The position numbers were made by a program, and so were the translations under genes. A stretch of 64,000 nucleotides of DNA from Streptomyces sp. ADI96-02 (GTDB lineage Bacteria > Actinomycetota > Actinomycetes > Streptomycetales > Streptomycetaceae). Positions within the stretch are counted from its first letter, which is position 1; the number at the start of each line of letters is the position of its first letter. This document shows positions 34,553-43,618 of the stretch, piece by piece. The notes beneath the pieces were generated by a model. It made no database searches and was not told where the DNA came from. It saw only the letters and a program-made list of their open reading frames with translations. The stretch is from NCBI RefSeq assembly GCF_003846185.1, contig NZ_ML123034.1, positions 5,104,194 to 5,168,193 on the forward strand. Reading direction: 5' to 3'.

Positions 34553-36348
34553 TTGGTCCTGGCGCTCCGATCGGCTGTGACCTGGGCCCGGTCCGCCGCG
34601 CGCTCGCCCTCCGGGCCGGGGCGGTCACCGTGCGCGTTCCCCGCCGCGCTTCCGCCCCTGGAGTCGCGTTCGGAGTCGCCCCCGGTGTCGTCCCCGTTCC
34701 CGGTCGCGCTCCCGTCCTCGGCACCCTTGCCGCGCTCCGCGTCCGCCGCCCCGTCGGCGGGCGCGCCGCCCAGGGCCGCGCCGACCGCCGCGAACAGCTC
34801 CGCGGGCCGCACGCCGCCGAAGGCCGCGACCAGGTGCCCGTCCGGCCTGACCAGCAGGACGGTGTGGGCCGAAGCTCCCGGATAGCTCTCCGCGACCAGC
34901 AGTTCCGCCGTGACGGGAAGCGCCTCCACCGCCTCCACCAGGCGCGGCATGATCCCCGCGGACATCCAGTGCCGCCGGTCCCACACCTCCGTCCCGGGCG
35001 CGACCAGGATCACCAGCGGCTGTCCCCGCACCAGCCGCTCGCGCAGCCGTGCCACCGTGCCGTCCGGTGCGGTCACCCGCACGTCGACGACCGGCGCACC
35101 GGGGCGCGTGCCGACGGTGACGTGCGCCTCGGCGTGCGGGGGCGCGAGAGGCGAGTGACTGTACGAGGGGGGCGCTCCCAGGGCTCCGCGTCCGAGGTGG
35201 CCGTCGGCGACCAGGGCGTCGTGGCTCCGGGCCGCCCTCGGGACCAGCGTCCGCAGCCCGCCGCCGCCGCGCAGTACCGGCAGCGACTGGTCGGCGGCGC
35301 GGAGCCGGGTGGCCACCGCCGCACGGCGCTCGTCCTGGTAGCTGTCGAGCAGCCGGTCGGCGTGCCCGTGGTGCCAGGCGTGGGACAGCTTCCAGGCCAG
35401 GTTCTCCGCGTCCCGCAGTCCTTCGTCCAGCCCCTGCGTGCCGAGGGCCCCCAGCAGGTGGGCCGCGTCGCCCGCCAGGAAGGCGCGCCGCACCCGCCAC
35501 TGCCGGGCCAGCCGGTGGTGCAGCGTGTACACGCCGGTGTCCAGCAGTTCGTAGGCCGGGGTCTCGCCGCACCAGCCGGCCAGCGTGTCCCGGATGCGCA
35601 GGACCAGGGCGTCCGGGGTGACGAGTTCGCTGCCCTGCGGAAGCAGCCAGTCCAGCCGCCAGACCCGGTCCGGCAGCGGTCGTGCCGCGATCTCGGCGCC
35701 TGCGCCGCGCCACGGCGGCCGGCGGTGCAGCACGGCCTCGCCGGGCCAGGGCAGATCGGCCCGGAGCGCGGCGACGGCGTGCCGCTCCACCGCCGTACGG
35801 CCGGGGAAGCGGACGTCCAGCAGTTTCCGCACGGTCGATCGGGCGCCGTCGCAGCCCACCAGGTAGCTCCCGCGCCACCAGGTGGAGCCGGGTTCCCTGG
35901 TGTGCGCGGTGACGCCGTCGCGGTCCTGCTCCAGGGTGTCGATACGGCTGTGCGGCACGAGCCGGACCAGCGGCTGCCCGGCGACCGCCGCGCGCAGGGA
36001 AGAGGCCAGCGCATGCTGCGGAACGTGGAGCGGTGCGGCCGGACCCGCGGGCAGCGGCGCGCCCTCCGCGTCGTGCCGGTCCTCGCCCAGCGGCACGTCG
36101 CGGACCAGTTGCCGGCGGCGCATCGAACGCCAGGCCGACCAGCGGAGCCCGGACCGTTCCAGATCCGGGCAGCCGAGACGTTCCACCAGGTCGGCGGTGT
36201 CCTCACGCAGGACGACCGTGCGGGCGAGGCGGGGTTCCTCCTGCCCCGGTCCCTCGTCGAGGAGGATGCTGGGGACGCCCTGCGCGGCGAGGGCCAGGGA
36301 CAGCGTCAGGCCGACGGGCCCGGCGCCGACGACGATCACCGGGTCCAC
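34549..36348 (-). CDS. FAD-dependent aromatic-ring monooxygenase
   Basis: A 599-residue flavoprotein hydroxylase of the PheA/TfdB (MhpA-like) class. The N-terminal FAD dinucleotide motif is VIVVGAGPVGLTLSLALAAQ; the GD motif is FLAGDAAHLLGALGTQGLDE, with AENLAWKLS following. A thioredoxin-like C-terminal domain (about 415-525) is typical of the phenol-hydroxylase subclass. The last 65 residues are acidic, Gly/Asp-rich and disordered. Substrate is unknown. In the GD motif, Leu-Gly replaces the Pro often seen in this family. The GTG at 36348 has GGAGGG 8 nt upstream; the longer ORF to 36579 is unsupported. A terminator separates it from gluD. Confidence 0.83.
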   Translation of the reverse strand: MDPVIVVGAGPVGLTLSLALAAQGVPSILLDEGPGQEEPRLARTVVLREDTADLVERLGCPDLERSGLRWSAWRSMRRRQLVRDVPLGEDRHDAEGAPLPAGPAAPLHVPQHALASSLRAAVAGQPLVRLVPHSRIDTLEQDRDGVTAHTREPGSTWWRGSYLVGCDGARSTVRKLLDVRFPGRTAVERHAVAALRADLPWPGEAVLHRRPPWRGAGAEIAARPLPDRVWRLDWLLPQGSELVTPDALVLRIRDTLAGWCGETPAYELLDTGVYTLHHRLARQWRVRRAFLAGDAAHLLGALGTQGLDEGLRDAENLAWKLSHAWHHGHADRLLDSYQDERRAAVATRLRAADQSLPVLRGGGGLRTLVPRAARSHDALVADGHLGRGALGAPPSYSHSPLAPPHAEAHVTVGTRPGAPVVDVRVTAPDGTVARLRERLVRGQPLVILVAPGTEVWDRRHWMSAGIMPRLVEAVEALPVTAELLVAESYPGASAHTVLLVRPDGHLVAAFGGVRPAELFAAVGAALGGAPADGAADAERGKGAEDGSATGNGDDTGGDSERDSRGGSAAGNAHGDRPGPEGERAADRAQVTADRSARTN

Positions 36349-36454
36349 GGTGCGAACCCTCCGGCCCGAACGGTCATACGGAACGTGGCAGTGGTAGCCG
36401 GGTGCGTGATCACAGAACGTATGCAACCCACTGGGGGTGCTTGCGTCAAGTGAC

Positions 36455-36484
36455 CGAGGCAGCGACGCGTGCGCCGCTGCCTCG
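36455..36484 (-). terminator. terminator of the gluABCD operon
   Basis: A perfect 10-bp stem CGAGGCAGCG/CGCTGCCTCG with a 10-nt loop, 21 bp after the gluD stop on the minus strand. It isolates the FAD monooxygenase gene from the glutamate operon. Confidence 0.75.
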
Positions 36485-36505
36485 AATGCTCTTGCCGGTG
36501 GAGGG

Positions 36506-37480
36506 TCAGTCCTTCGCCACTCCGGTACCACCGGCCCCCGCCGACCCGTCGGCGCCTTCCGCCACGGTGGTCTCGGCACGGTCTGCGCCCCCTGCGCTCC
36601 CCGTGCCCGGGGCGAACGTGCCGCCCTCGGCGTCGACGCCGCCGGGCGCCTCGGCGGCCGGGGCCACCGCGATGCCGGTCTTGGCGCGGCGTCCGCGCTT
36701 CTCGATCCAGGTCGCCAGGGCCGAGAGCACCAGGCACATCGCGATGTAGATGGTGCCGATCACGGTGATCGTCGAGACGTACGGATACATGCCGTTGACC
36801 TGCGTGTTGGAGGCGATCAGACGCGCGGTCTGGAGCAGCTCCGGGTACAGGATGATGAAGCCGAGCGAGGTGTCCTTGAGGGTCACCACGAGCTGGCTGA
36901 TGATCGTCGGGAGCATGGACCGGATGGCCTGCGGCATCAGGACGGTGCTCATGACCTGCGTCTTGCTCATGCCCAGGGCGTACGCGGCCTCGCTCTGCCC
37001 CTTGGGGACGGAGTTGATGCCGGCGCGCAGCACCTCGGCCTGCACGCAGCCGTTGTAGACGGACAGGCCCAGCGCCAGCGCCCACATCGAGTAGTCGGTG
37101 AGGAAGCCGACCCAGATCGCGTAGATCGTGATCAGCAGCGGCAGCGAGCGGAACAGCTCGATGAAGGTGGTCGCGACCCAGCGGACCGGCTTGTGGTCGG
37201 AGAGGCGCCCCACCGCGAGCACGACGCCGAGGACGAGCGAGCCGACCGCGGCGAGGCCGAACGCCTTGAGCGTGGCGAGCACGGCGTCGGCGATGTTCTG
37301 CCGGATGCCCGCGTAGTTGAAGATGTCCCACATCTCCGGGGCCAGGTGGCCCTTGTCGTACAGCCGCATGATGCCGACGGCGAGCAGCGCCGCGATGGCG
37401 AGCGTGCCGACGACGGCGTAGAGCCGGTTGCGGACGACGGCCTTGGGACCCGGGGCGTCGTAGAGAACGCTGGCGCTCAT
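36506..37480 (-). CDS. gluD: glutamate ABC transporter permease GluD
   Basis: A 324-residue His/Glu/Gln/Arg/opine-family permease. Hydrophobic helices cover about residues 20-270, and the cytoplasmic EAA loop reads EAAYALGMSKTQVMSTVLMPQ. The C-terminal 50 residues are a Gly/Ala/Glu tail. With GluC it forms the membrane channel for glutamate uptake; S. coelicolor GluABCD is the characterised homologue. The ATG overlaps the gluC stop by 4 nt. Confidence 0.9.
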   Translation of the reverse strand: MSASVLYDAPGPKAVVRNRLYAVVGTLAIAALLAVGIMRLYDKGHLAPEMWDIFNYAGIRQNIADAVLATLKAFGLAAVGSLVLGVVLAVGRLSDHKPVRWVATTFIELFRSLPLLITIYAIWVGFLTDYSMWALALGLSVYNGCVQAEVLRAGINSVPKGQSEAAYALGMSKTQVMSTVLMPQAIRSMLPTIISQLVVTLKDTSLGFIILYPELLQTARLIASNTQVNGMYPYVSTITVIGTIYIAMCLVLSALATWIEKRGRRAKTGIAVAPAAEAPGGVDAEGGTFAPGTGSAGGADRAETTVAEGADGSAGAGGTGVAKD

Positions 37481-38124
37481 CGGGCGACCTCCATGCGACG
37501 CTCCAGCAGCCGGAAGAGGCCGCTGATGGTAAACGTGACGACGAGGTAGCCGAGGGCCACCCAGATGAAGACGGGGACGATGTCGTAGCCCCGGTCGCTC
37601 ATCAGCTTCTGCCAGCCGAACAGCTCGGCGACGCTGAAGGCGCCGGCGATCGCGGAGTTCTTCGTGAGCGCGATGAAGATGCTGCTCAGCGGGGGGATGA
37701 CGGTCCGCGTCGCCTGGGGCAGCACCACGATGCGCAGCGTCTGGGCGAACGTCATGCCGATCGATCGGGCGGCCTCGGCCTGGCCCAGCGGCACGGTGTT
37801 GATGCCGGAGCGCACGGCCTCGCACACGAACGACGAGGTGTAGAAGCCCAGGGCGAGCGAGCCGAGGAGGAACGGGCTCATGCCCGGGAAAAGGATCTCC
37901 GGCACCACGAAGAAGAAGATCAGGAAGAGGAGCGTCAGCGGGGTGTTGCGCATCAGCGTCACCCAGGCGGTGCCGAAGTACCGCAGCGGCGGTACCGGCG
38001 AGACCCGGAATCCGGCGATCGCGACACCGAGCAGCAGGGCGATGACCGAGCTGACGGCCGTGATCGACACGGTGCCTATGAAGCCGTCGCGGAACTCTGG
38101 GAAATTGTCGAGCAGTACGTTCAT
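37477..38124 (-). CDS. gluC: glutamate ABC transporter permease GluC
   Basis: A 215-residue permease of the same family as GluD, with about five helices and the EAA loop AEAARSIGMTFAQTLRIVVL. The ATG at 38124 begins MNVLLDNFPEFRDGF, matching family N-termini. It is separated from gluB by 161 bp containing a large hairpin, and overlaps gluD by ATGA. Confidence 0.9.
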   Translation of the reverse strand: MNVLLDNFPEFRDGFIGTVSITAVSSVIALLLGVAIAGFRVSPVPPLRYFGTAWVTLMRNTPLTLLFLIFFFVVPEILFPGMSPFLLGSLALGFYTSSFVCEAVRSGINTVPLGQAEAARSIGMTFAQTLRIVVLPQATRTVIPPLSSIFIALTKNSAIAGAFSVAELFGWQKLMSDRGYDIVPVFIWVALGYLVVTFTISGLFRLLERRMEVAR

Positions 38125-38174
38125 GAGGTCTCCGCGTCGGCGGGCAGCGGCATCGGGGCAGGGGAGGGGGCGCC

Positions 38175-38223
38175 CCGTACGCACGCCGCGACCGCGGGGA
38201 TCGCGGGCAGCGGCGGCGTACGG
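38175..38223 (-). promoter_or_regulatory. intercistronic hairpin between gluB and gluC
   Basis: CCGTACGC and CGCCGC pair with GCGGCG and GCGTACGG, with one bulged A and a 20-nt loop. It sits in the only long gap of the gluABCD operon, 63 bp after the gluB stop. Such hairpins after solute-binding-protein genes commonly stabilise the upstream mRNA or cause partial termination, giving more binding protein than permease. That role is inferred. Confidence 0.6.
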
Positions 38224-38285
38224 GACGTCTGCGTCACACGTGGTGCGTCAGTGACGGGGCGTCAGCCGTCGAGCGGCGGACGGTG

Positions 38286-39209
38286 TCAGTAGCGCTCGAG
38301 GGCCGGCGGCTCGGTGTAGTCCGAACCGGACAGGCCCAGCGTGGCCTCGTAGATCTTCTTGTACGTGCCGTCCGCGACGTGCTTCTCCAGCGACTTGTTG
38401 ATCGCCTCGCGCAGGACCTTGTCGTCCTTGTTCAGGCCGACACCGTAGGGCTCGTCGGTGAACGGCTTGCCGACGACCCTGAGCTTGCCGGAGTTGGCGG
38501 CGGCGTAGCCCTTGAGGATCGAGTCGTCCGTGGTGACGGCGTCGACCTGCTTGGTCAGCAGCTGCTGGACGCAGTCGGAGTACTTCGCCAGCTCGACGAC
38601 GCTCGCGCCGTACTCGGGCTTCTTGATCTCCTGGAGCGGCGTGGAGCCGACGATCGAGCAGACCTTCTTGCCCTTCACCGCGTCCTTGCCGGTGATGGCC
38701 TTCTCGTCCTTGCGCACCAGCAGGTCGGCGCCCGCCTTGTAGTACGGGCCGGCGAAGCCGACCTGCTTCTTGCGCTCGTCGTTGATCGTGTACGTACCGA
38801 CGAAGTAGTCGACCTGGCCCTTGGAGATGGCCGTCTCGCGGATGCCGGAGTCGACGGTCTTCCACTCGATCTGCTTGTCCGAGAAACCGAGGTCCGCCGC
38901 GATCATCTTGGCGATCTCGATGTCGAAGCCGGAGCGCTCCTTGGTCGACTGGTCCTCGAAGCCGAGGTACGGCTGGTCGGCCTTGGCGCCGATGATCAGC
39001 TTGCCGCGCTTCTTGGCCTCCTTGAAGACCGGCGAGTCCAGGTCGACACCCGTGGCCACGGTGTACTCGGGAAGCGCGGGGGCCTCGGGGGAGCCGGGCT
39101 TCGTGCCGCCCGGCTTGTCACCGGCGGACCCTTCCTTGCCGCCACACGCGGTCGCGGTCAGGGCGAGCACGGCGATGGCCGCGACAGCGGCGGATGTACG
39201 GAGCTTCAT
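38286..39209 (-). CDS. gluB: glutamate-binding lipoprotein GluB
   Basis: A 307-residue extracellular solute-binding protein. A lipoprotein signal peptide ends in LTATACGG with the lipidated Cys at residue 22. The SBP_bac_3 domain (about 60-295) has KLIIGAKADQPYLGFED, SGFDIEIAKMIAADLG and DYFVGTYTINDERKKQVGF. It captures glutamate for GluACD. AAGGA precedes the ATG. The gap to gluA is 32 bp. Confidence 0.92.
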   Translation of the reverse strand: MKLRTSAAVAAIAVLALTATACGGKEGSAGDKPGGTKPGSPEAPALPEYTVATGVDLDSPVFKEAKKRGKLIIGAKADQPYLGFEDQSTKERSGFDIEIAKMIAADLGFSDKQIEWKTVDSGIRETAISKGQVDYFVGTYTINDERKKQVGFAGPYYKAGADLLVRKDEKAITGKDAVKGKKVCSIVGSTPLQEIKKPEYGASVVELAKYSDCVQQLLTKQVDAVTTDDSILKGYAAANSGKLRVVGKPFTDEPYGVGLNKDDKVLREAINKSLEKHVADGTYKKIYEATLGLSGSDYTEPPALERY

Positions 39210-39241
39210 CTGAACATTCCTTATGTCGTAGGTCGTCGGCG

Positions 39242-40036
39242 TCAGTGGTGAAGGATCTTCGACAGGAAGTCCTTGGCCCGGTCGCTGCGCGGATTGCTGA
39301 AGAACTGTTCGGGCGCGGCCTCTTCGACGATCTTGCCGTCCGCCATGAAGACGACGCGGTTGGCGGCGGAGCGGGCGAAGCCCATCTCGTGGGTGACGAC
39401 GATCATCGTCATCCCGTCCCGCGCCAGCTGCTGCATGACTTCGAGGACCTCGTTGATCATCTCCGGGTCGAGAGCCGACGTCGGCTCGTCGAAGAGCATG
39501 ACCTTGGGACCCATGGCCAACGCCCGGGCGATCGCCACGCGTTGCTGCTGCCCGCCGGAGAGCTGGGCCGGGTACTTGTCGGCCTGCACTCCCACACCCA
39601 CCCGGTCGAGCAGGGTGCGGGCCTTCTCCTCGGCGGCGCTCTTGTCGGTCTTGCGGACCTTGGTCTGGCCCAGCATGACGTTCTCCAGCACCGTCTTGTG
39701 TGCGAAGAGATTGAACGACTGGAAGACCATGCCCACGTCGGCGCGCAGCCGGGCCAGCTCCTTGCCCTCCTGGGGCAGGGGCTTGCCGTCGATCGTGATA
39801 TCGCCCGAGTCGATCGTCTCCAAGCGGTTGATCGTGCGGCACAGCGTGGACTTGCCGGACCCGGAGGGCCCGATGACGACCACGACCTCGCCACGGGCGA
39901 TGGTCAGATCGATGTCCTGGAGCACATGCAGCGCGCCGAAGTGCTTGTTGACGTTGCTCAGTACGACCAGGTCGTTCGCCGCAGGCGCGGCATCCTCGGC
40001 GCCCTTGGTCACTGAAACTCCGCTCATCGGCTTCAT
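39242..40036 (-). CDS. gluA: glutamate ABC transporter ATP-binding protein GluA
   Basis: A 264-residue ABC ATPase of polar amino-acid import. Walker A is GPSGSGKST, signature LSGGQQQR, Walker B VMLFDEPTSALD, and the switch His is in VVTHEMGFA. It powers GluBCD. The ATG at 40036 has GAGGAGG upstream. It is the first gene of gluABCD, divergent from gluR-gluK, and in S. coelicolor GluR activates this operon in response to glutamate. Confidence 0.93.
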   Translation of the reverse strand: MKPMSGVSVTKGAEDAAPAANDLVVLSNVNKHFGALHVLQDIDLTIARGEVVVVIGPSGSGKSTLCRTINRLETIDSGDITIDGKPLPQEGKELARLRADVGMVFQSFNLFAHKTVLENVMLGQTKVRKTDKSAAEEKARTLLDRVGVGVQADKYPAQLSGGQQQRVAIARALAMGPKVMLFDEPTSALDPEMINEVLEVMQQLARDGMTMIVVTHEMGFARSAANRVVFMADGKIVEEAAPEQFFSNPRSDRAKDFLSKILHH

Positions 40037-40061
40037 GCTCCGTCCTCCTCGGTTGGAGAGG

Positions 40062-40091
40062 ACACTAGAGACGCAGTGCGACCAGCGTCAT
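40062..40091 (-). promoter_or_regulatory. putative gluA promoter
   Basis: On the minus strand ATGACG (40086-40091) is 18 nt from TAGTGT (40062-40067), placing the start site about 20 nt before the gluA ATG, with the GAGGAGG ribosome-binding site in the leader. The 386-bp divergent region to gluR otherwise has no gene; GluR sites are expected here but I could not define one. Confidence 0.4.
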
Positions 40092-40333
40092 TACATCTGA
40101 GCGGAAATTGAGCATAACGATCCGGCCGCGACCGGACACTCCGCGTGAAGAGGGCGCCAGGAGCGACGCCCGGGCGTACCGGGTGCATAACGGAAACCCC
40201 CCTGCGTCCGGCAGACTCTTGACTGGTGTGCCGGTCATCGGAGTGGATGCCCTGAGCGGTACGGACGTGAAACCCCGCTGAACGGGAAGCCTCATCGGGC
40301 GCCCCGGGGATGAAGTGCCGGCGAACGATCGGA

Positions 40334-40348
40334 TGTCACGCTGTGACA
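40334..40348. promoter_or_regulatory. palindromic operator candidate upstream of gluR
   Basis: TGTCAC and GTGACA flank GCT: a perfect 6-bp inverted repeat, 74 bp before the gluR start. The size suits a dimeric repressor or response regulator. It is too short and loop-poor to be a terminator. Confidence 0.45.
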
Positions 40349-40422
40349 CCGGGCGACGAGGACCGGTTCACGCACACGGGATCAGGGAACGCCCACGGCC
40401 CGGGGAGACGGAGAGGAGGGCC

Positions 40423-41115
40423 ATGAGACTGCTGCTCGTCGAGGACGACGACCATGTCGCGGCGGCCCTGTCCGCCGTGCTCGCCCGGCACGGGTTCCAG
40501 GTGGTGCACGCCCGCAACGGCGAGGAGGCGCTGCGCGCCCTGCTGCCCGCCGAGAAGGAGCCCTTCGGGGTGATCCTCCTCGACCTCGGCCTGCCCGACC
40601 AGGACGGCTACGAGGTCTGCGGCAAGATCCGCAAGCGCACCGCGACCCCGGTGATCATGGTGACCGCCCGCGCCGACGTGCGCTCGCGCATCCACGGGCT
40701 GAACCTCGGCGCCGACGACTACGTGGTCAAGCCCTACGACACCGGCGAGCTGCTGGCCCGTATCCACGCCGTCGCCCGGCGCACCACCTCCGGCGAGGAC
40801 ACCGTGCCGACCCCGCTCGCCGCCCTGCGCCTCGGCCCGGTCCACATCGAGCTGCCGACCCGCCGGGTCAGCGTCGACGGTGCGGAGGTCCAGCTCACCC
40901 GCAAGGAGTTCGACCTGCTGGCCCTCCTCGCCCAGCGCCCCGGCGTGGTCTTCCGCCGCGAGCAGATCATCAGCGAGGTGTGGCGTACGAGCTGGGAGGG
41001 GACCGGGCGCACGCTGGAGGTGCACGTCGCCTCCCTGCGCTCCAAGCTGCGGCTGCCCGCCCTGATCGAGACCGTGCGGGGCGTCGGCTACCGGCTCGTC
41101 TCGCCGTCCGCGTGA
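40423..41115 (+). CDS. gluR: OmpR-family response regulator GluR
   Basis: A 230-residue regulator. The receiver has RLLLVEDDDH, phospho-acceptor Asp54 in LLDLGLPDQDG and Lys in YVVKPYD. The C-terminal winged helix (about 135-228) includes LTRKEFDLLALLAQRPG and RTLEVHVASLRSKL. With GluK it matches the GluR-GluK system of S. coelicolor, which senses glutamate and activates gluABCD. GAGAGGAGGG lies 2 nt before the ATG. gluK follows after 18 bp. Confidence 0.88.
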   Translation: MRLLLVEDDDHVAAALSAVLARHGFQVVHARNGEEALRALLPAEKEPFGVILLDLGLPDQDGYEVCGKIRKRTATPVIMVTARADVRSRIHGLNLGADDYVVKPYDTGELLARIHAVARRTTSGEDTVPTPLAALRLGPVHIELPTRRVSVDGAEVQLTRKEFDLLALLAQRPGVVFRREQIISEVWRTSWEGTGRTLEVHVASLRSKLRLPALIETVRGVGYRLVSPSA

Positions 41116-41133
41116 CGGGCGGGTTCCCCTCCG

Positions 41134-42540
41134 GTGCGCGCCCGCCTCCTTCCGCTGCTCATCGTCCTGATGGCCGCCGTCCTGCTGACCCTCGGATTCC
41201 CGCTCGCCGTGAGCGTCGCCGCCGCCGAGCAGCAGAGCCTGGTGATCGACCGGATCGACGACACCGCACGCTTCGCCGCGCTCGCACAGGCCGGCACGGA
41301 CACCCTGCCCGACGACGACGAGCGCCACCGCACCCTCCAGACAGACCTGGAGGTCTACGCCTCCGTGTACGGGATACGGGCCGGCGTCTTCTACCGGGAC
41401 GACCGCGCCCTGGCGAAGGCCCCCGACTCCTGGATGCTGCCCGAGGAGGGCGAGGGGCGCACGGCGTTCAAGGAAGCGCTGCTCGGCCGCCGCTCGCACG
41501 ATCCGCCGCAGGTCTGGCCGTGGCAGGACGGCCGTGTCGTCGTCGCCTCGCCCGTCGTGCGGGACGGGGACGTCGTCGCCGTCGTCGTGATCGACTCGCC
41601 GACCGACGTCATGCGGTCCCGGATCCTGCGCGCCTGGCTGCTGATCGCCCTCGGCGAGGCCCTGGCCATGCTGGTCGCGGTCGGCGCGGCCTTCCGGCTC
41701 ACCGGCTGGGTGCTGCTGCCGGTCAGGACGCTGGACGCCGCCGCCCACGACATCGCCGTCGGCCGCATGCGCTCGCGGGTCGCCGCCTCCGGCGGGCCGC
41801 CCGAGCTCCGCCGGCTCGCCGTGTCGTTCAACGAGATGGCCGACAACGTCGAGGACGTGCTGGAACAGCAGCGGGCCTTCGTCGCCGACGCCTCGCACCA
41901 ACTGCGCAACCCGCTGGCCGCCCTCCTGCTGCGCATCGAACTGCTCGCCCTGGAGCTGCCGGACGGCAACGAGGAGATCGCCGCCGTGCGCACCGAGGGC
42001 AAACGGCTGGCCCGGGTCCTGGACGACCTCCTCGACCTGGCGCTCGCCGAGCACGCCGAGGCCGACCTCCAACTGGTCGACATCGTGCCACTCACCGCCG
42101 AGCGCGTGGCCTCCTGGCGTCCGATGGCGGACGGCAAGGGTGTGGCCCTCGTCCTGGACGGGGCTCCGGCCGCCACCGCGTGGGCCGACCCCATAGCGCT
42201 CTCCAGCGCCCTCGACGCCGTCATCGACAACGCGCTGAAGTTCACACCGCCCGGACAGGACGTGCGCGTCACCGTCTCCGCCGACGCCGCCGCGGTGGCC
42301 GTCGTGGTCGCGGACCGCGGCCCCGGCCTCACCGAACAGGAGCTGGAGCGCGTCGGCGACCGCTTCTGGCGCAGCACCCGCCACCAGAACGTGAGCGGAT
42401 CCGGCCTCGGCCTCTCCATCTCACGGGTCCTGCTGGCCGCGGGCGGCGGCTCGATCGCGTACGCGCAGCACGAACCGCACGGCCTGCGCGTCACCCTCCG
42501 CGTACCGCGCGAAGCCGGTCAGGGCTTGACCGACCGGTAG
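41134..42540 (+). CDS. gluK: sensor histidine kinase GluK
   Basis: A 468-residue membrane kinase. Two transmembrane helices (about 8-30 and 170-190) bracket an extracytoplasmic sensor of about 140 residues; then HAMP, HisKA with ASHQLRNPLAALLLR (His255) and a HATPase with VADRGPGLTEQE and GSGLGLSISRVL. It is the cognate kinase of GluR. The GTG at 41134 is the first start after the gluR stop. The last 22 bp overlap the convergent TAXI gene. Confidence 0.88.
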   Translation: MRARLLPLLIVLMAAVLLTLGFPLAVSVAAAEQQSLVIDRIDDTARFAALAQAGTDTLPDDDERHRTLQTDLEVYASVYGIRAGVFYRDDRALAKAPDSWMLPEEGEGRTAFKEALLGRRSHDPPQVWPWQDGRVVVASPVVRDGDVVAVVVIDSPTDVMRSRILRAWLLIALGEALAMLVAVGAAFRLTGWVLLPVRTLDAAAHDIAVGRMRSRVAASGGPPELRRLAVSFNEMADNVEDVLEQQRAFVADASHQLRNPLAALLLRIELLALELPDGNEEIAAVRTEGKRLARVLDDLLDLALAEHAEADLQLVDIVPLTAERVASWRPMADGKGVALVLDGAPAATAWADPIALSSALDAVIDNALKFTPPGQDVRVTVSADAAAVAVVVADRGPGLTEQELERVGDRFWRSTRHQNVSGSGLGLSISRVLLAAGGGSIAYAQHEPHGLRVTLRVPREAGQGLTDR

Positions 42541-43517
42541 TACCTCTTCGCCCCTTCGTGCACGTCCAGCGGGTCGGTGTAGATGGCCGTCCGCAGATCC
42601 ACCAGCTGGGCCGCGTGCACCTCGCGGCCGATCCGGTCCCGGCTGTTGATCACGGTCCGGGTGAACGCCTCCGTCATGGCCGGATCCGTACGGTCGGTGG
42701 TGACGAGCAGATTGGCGACCGCGACCGTCGCGATCGACTCGCCCTGCTGGGCGTCGAGGTAGGCGTCCGCCGGCATCACGGCCGAGCGGTAGTAGCGCGT
42801 GGACCCGCCGGCCGCCTGCACCTTCGCGATCAACGCGTCGTCCAGCGGGACCAGCCGGATGGCGAACCGCTCCGACAGCGCCTGCACGGCCCCGGTCGGC
42901 AGGCCGCCGGACCAGAAGAAGGCGTCGATCTCGCCGTCGACCAGCCGGTCCGGCATGGTGTCGATACCGGCCGACACCGCGGTGACGCCGCCTGTCGGAT
43001 CGATGCCCGCGGCGGTCATCAGCCGGTCCGCGACGAGCCGCACCCCGGAGCCCTCCTGGCCCACCCCGACCCGCTTGCCCCGCAGGTCGGCGACGCTCTC
43101 GATGCCGGCGCCGCGGGGCACGACCAGCTGTACGTAGTCGTCGTAGAGCCGCACACAGCCCCGCAGCCGCTCGGCGCCCGGCTTGCCGGCCCGCAGATAG
43201 GTGGCCACGGCGTCGGCGGTGGCGATGGTGAAGTCGGCCTCTCCGGCCGCCACCCGCGCGAGGTTCTGCTGCGAGCCCTCACTGGTCCGCAGCCTTATCG
43301 ACACTCTCGGCATGTCCCGGGCCAGCGCGTCCTCCAGCCGCTCCCCGTAGCGCTGGTAGACGCCGGTCGGGACGCCCGTGGAGAAGGTCAGCGAGCCGCT
43401 CGGGGCCCGTTCCCCCAGGGGCTTCAGCCACCACGCCAGCAGGCCGAGGACGACCGCGAGCACGGCGCCCGCCTGAAGGGAGCGTCGTCGGCCGAACCGG
43501 GACAGAGCGTGGGGCAT
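42519..43517 (-). CDS. TAXI-family solute-binding protein
   Basis: A 332-residue exported or membrane-anchored protein. An N-terminal Arg-rich signal anchor (about 10-30) precedes the TAXI (TRAP-associated extracytoplasmic immunogenic) domain, with LTFSTGVPTGVYQRYGERL, TSEGSQQNLARVAAGEADFT and GKRVGVGQEGSGVRLVADR. Relatives bind glutamate or other carboxylates for TRAP transporters, but no TRAP membrane subunits lie in this window. It converges on gluK with a 22-bp overlap, raising the possibility that it presents a ligand to GluK. That link is inference. Confidence 0.85.
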   Translation of the reverse strand: MPHALSRFGRRRSLQAGAVLAVVLGLLAWWLKPLGERAPSGSLTFSTGVPTGVYQRYGERLEDALARDMPRVSIRLRTSEGSQQNLARVAAGEADFTIATADAVATYLRAGKPGAERLRGCVRLYDDYVQLVVPRGAGIESVADLRGKRVGVGQEGSGVRLVADRLMTAAGIDPTGGVTAVSAGIDTMPDRLVDGEIDAFFWSGGLPTGAVQALSERFAIRLVPLDDALIAKVQAAGGSTRYYRSAVMPADAYLDAQQGESIATVAVANLLVTTDRTDPAMTEAFTRTVINSRDRIGREVHAAQLVDLRTAIYTDPLDVHEGAKRYYRSVKP

Positions 43518-43618
43518 GCGCGCGATCCTGCCAGCTGGCCGCCCCGCTGGCCAGGGCCGTCCGGCAGGGCGGGCCGGGCACGGGAGGGACGCGGTCGCCC
43601 ACCGCCTACCCTTGTCCC

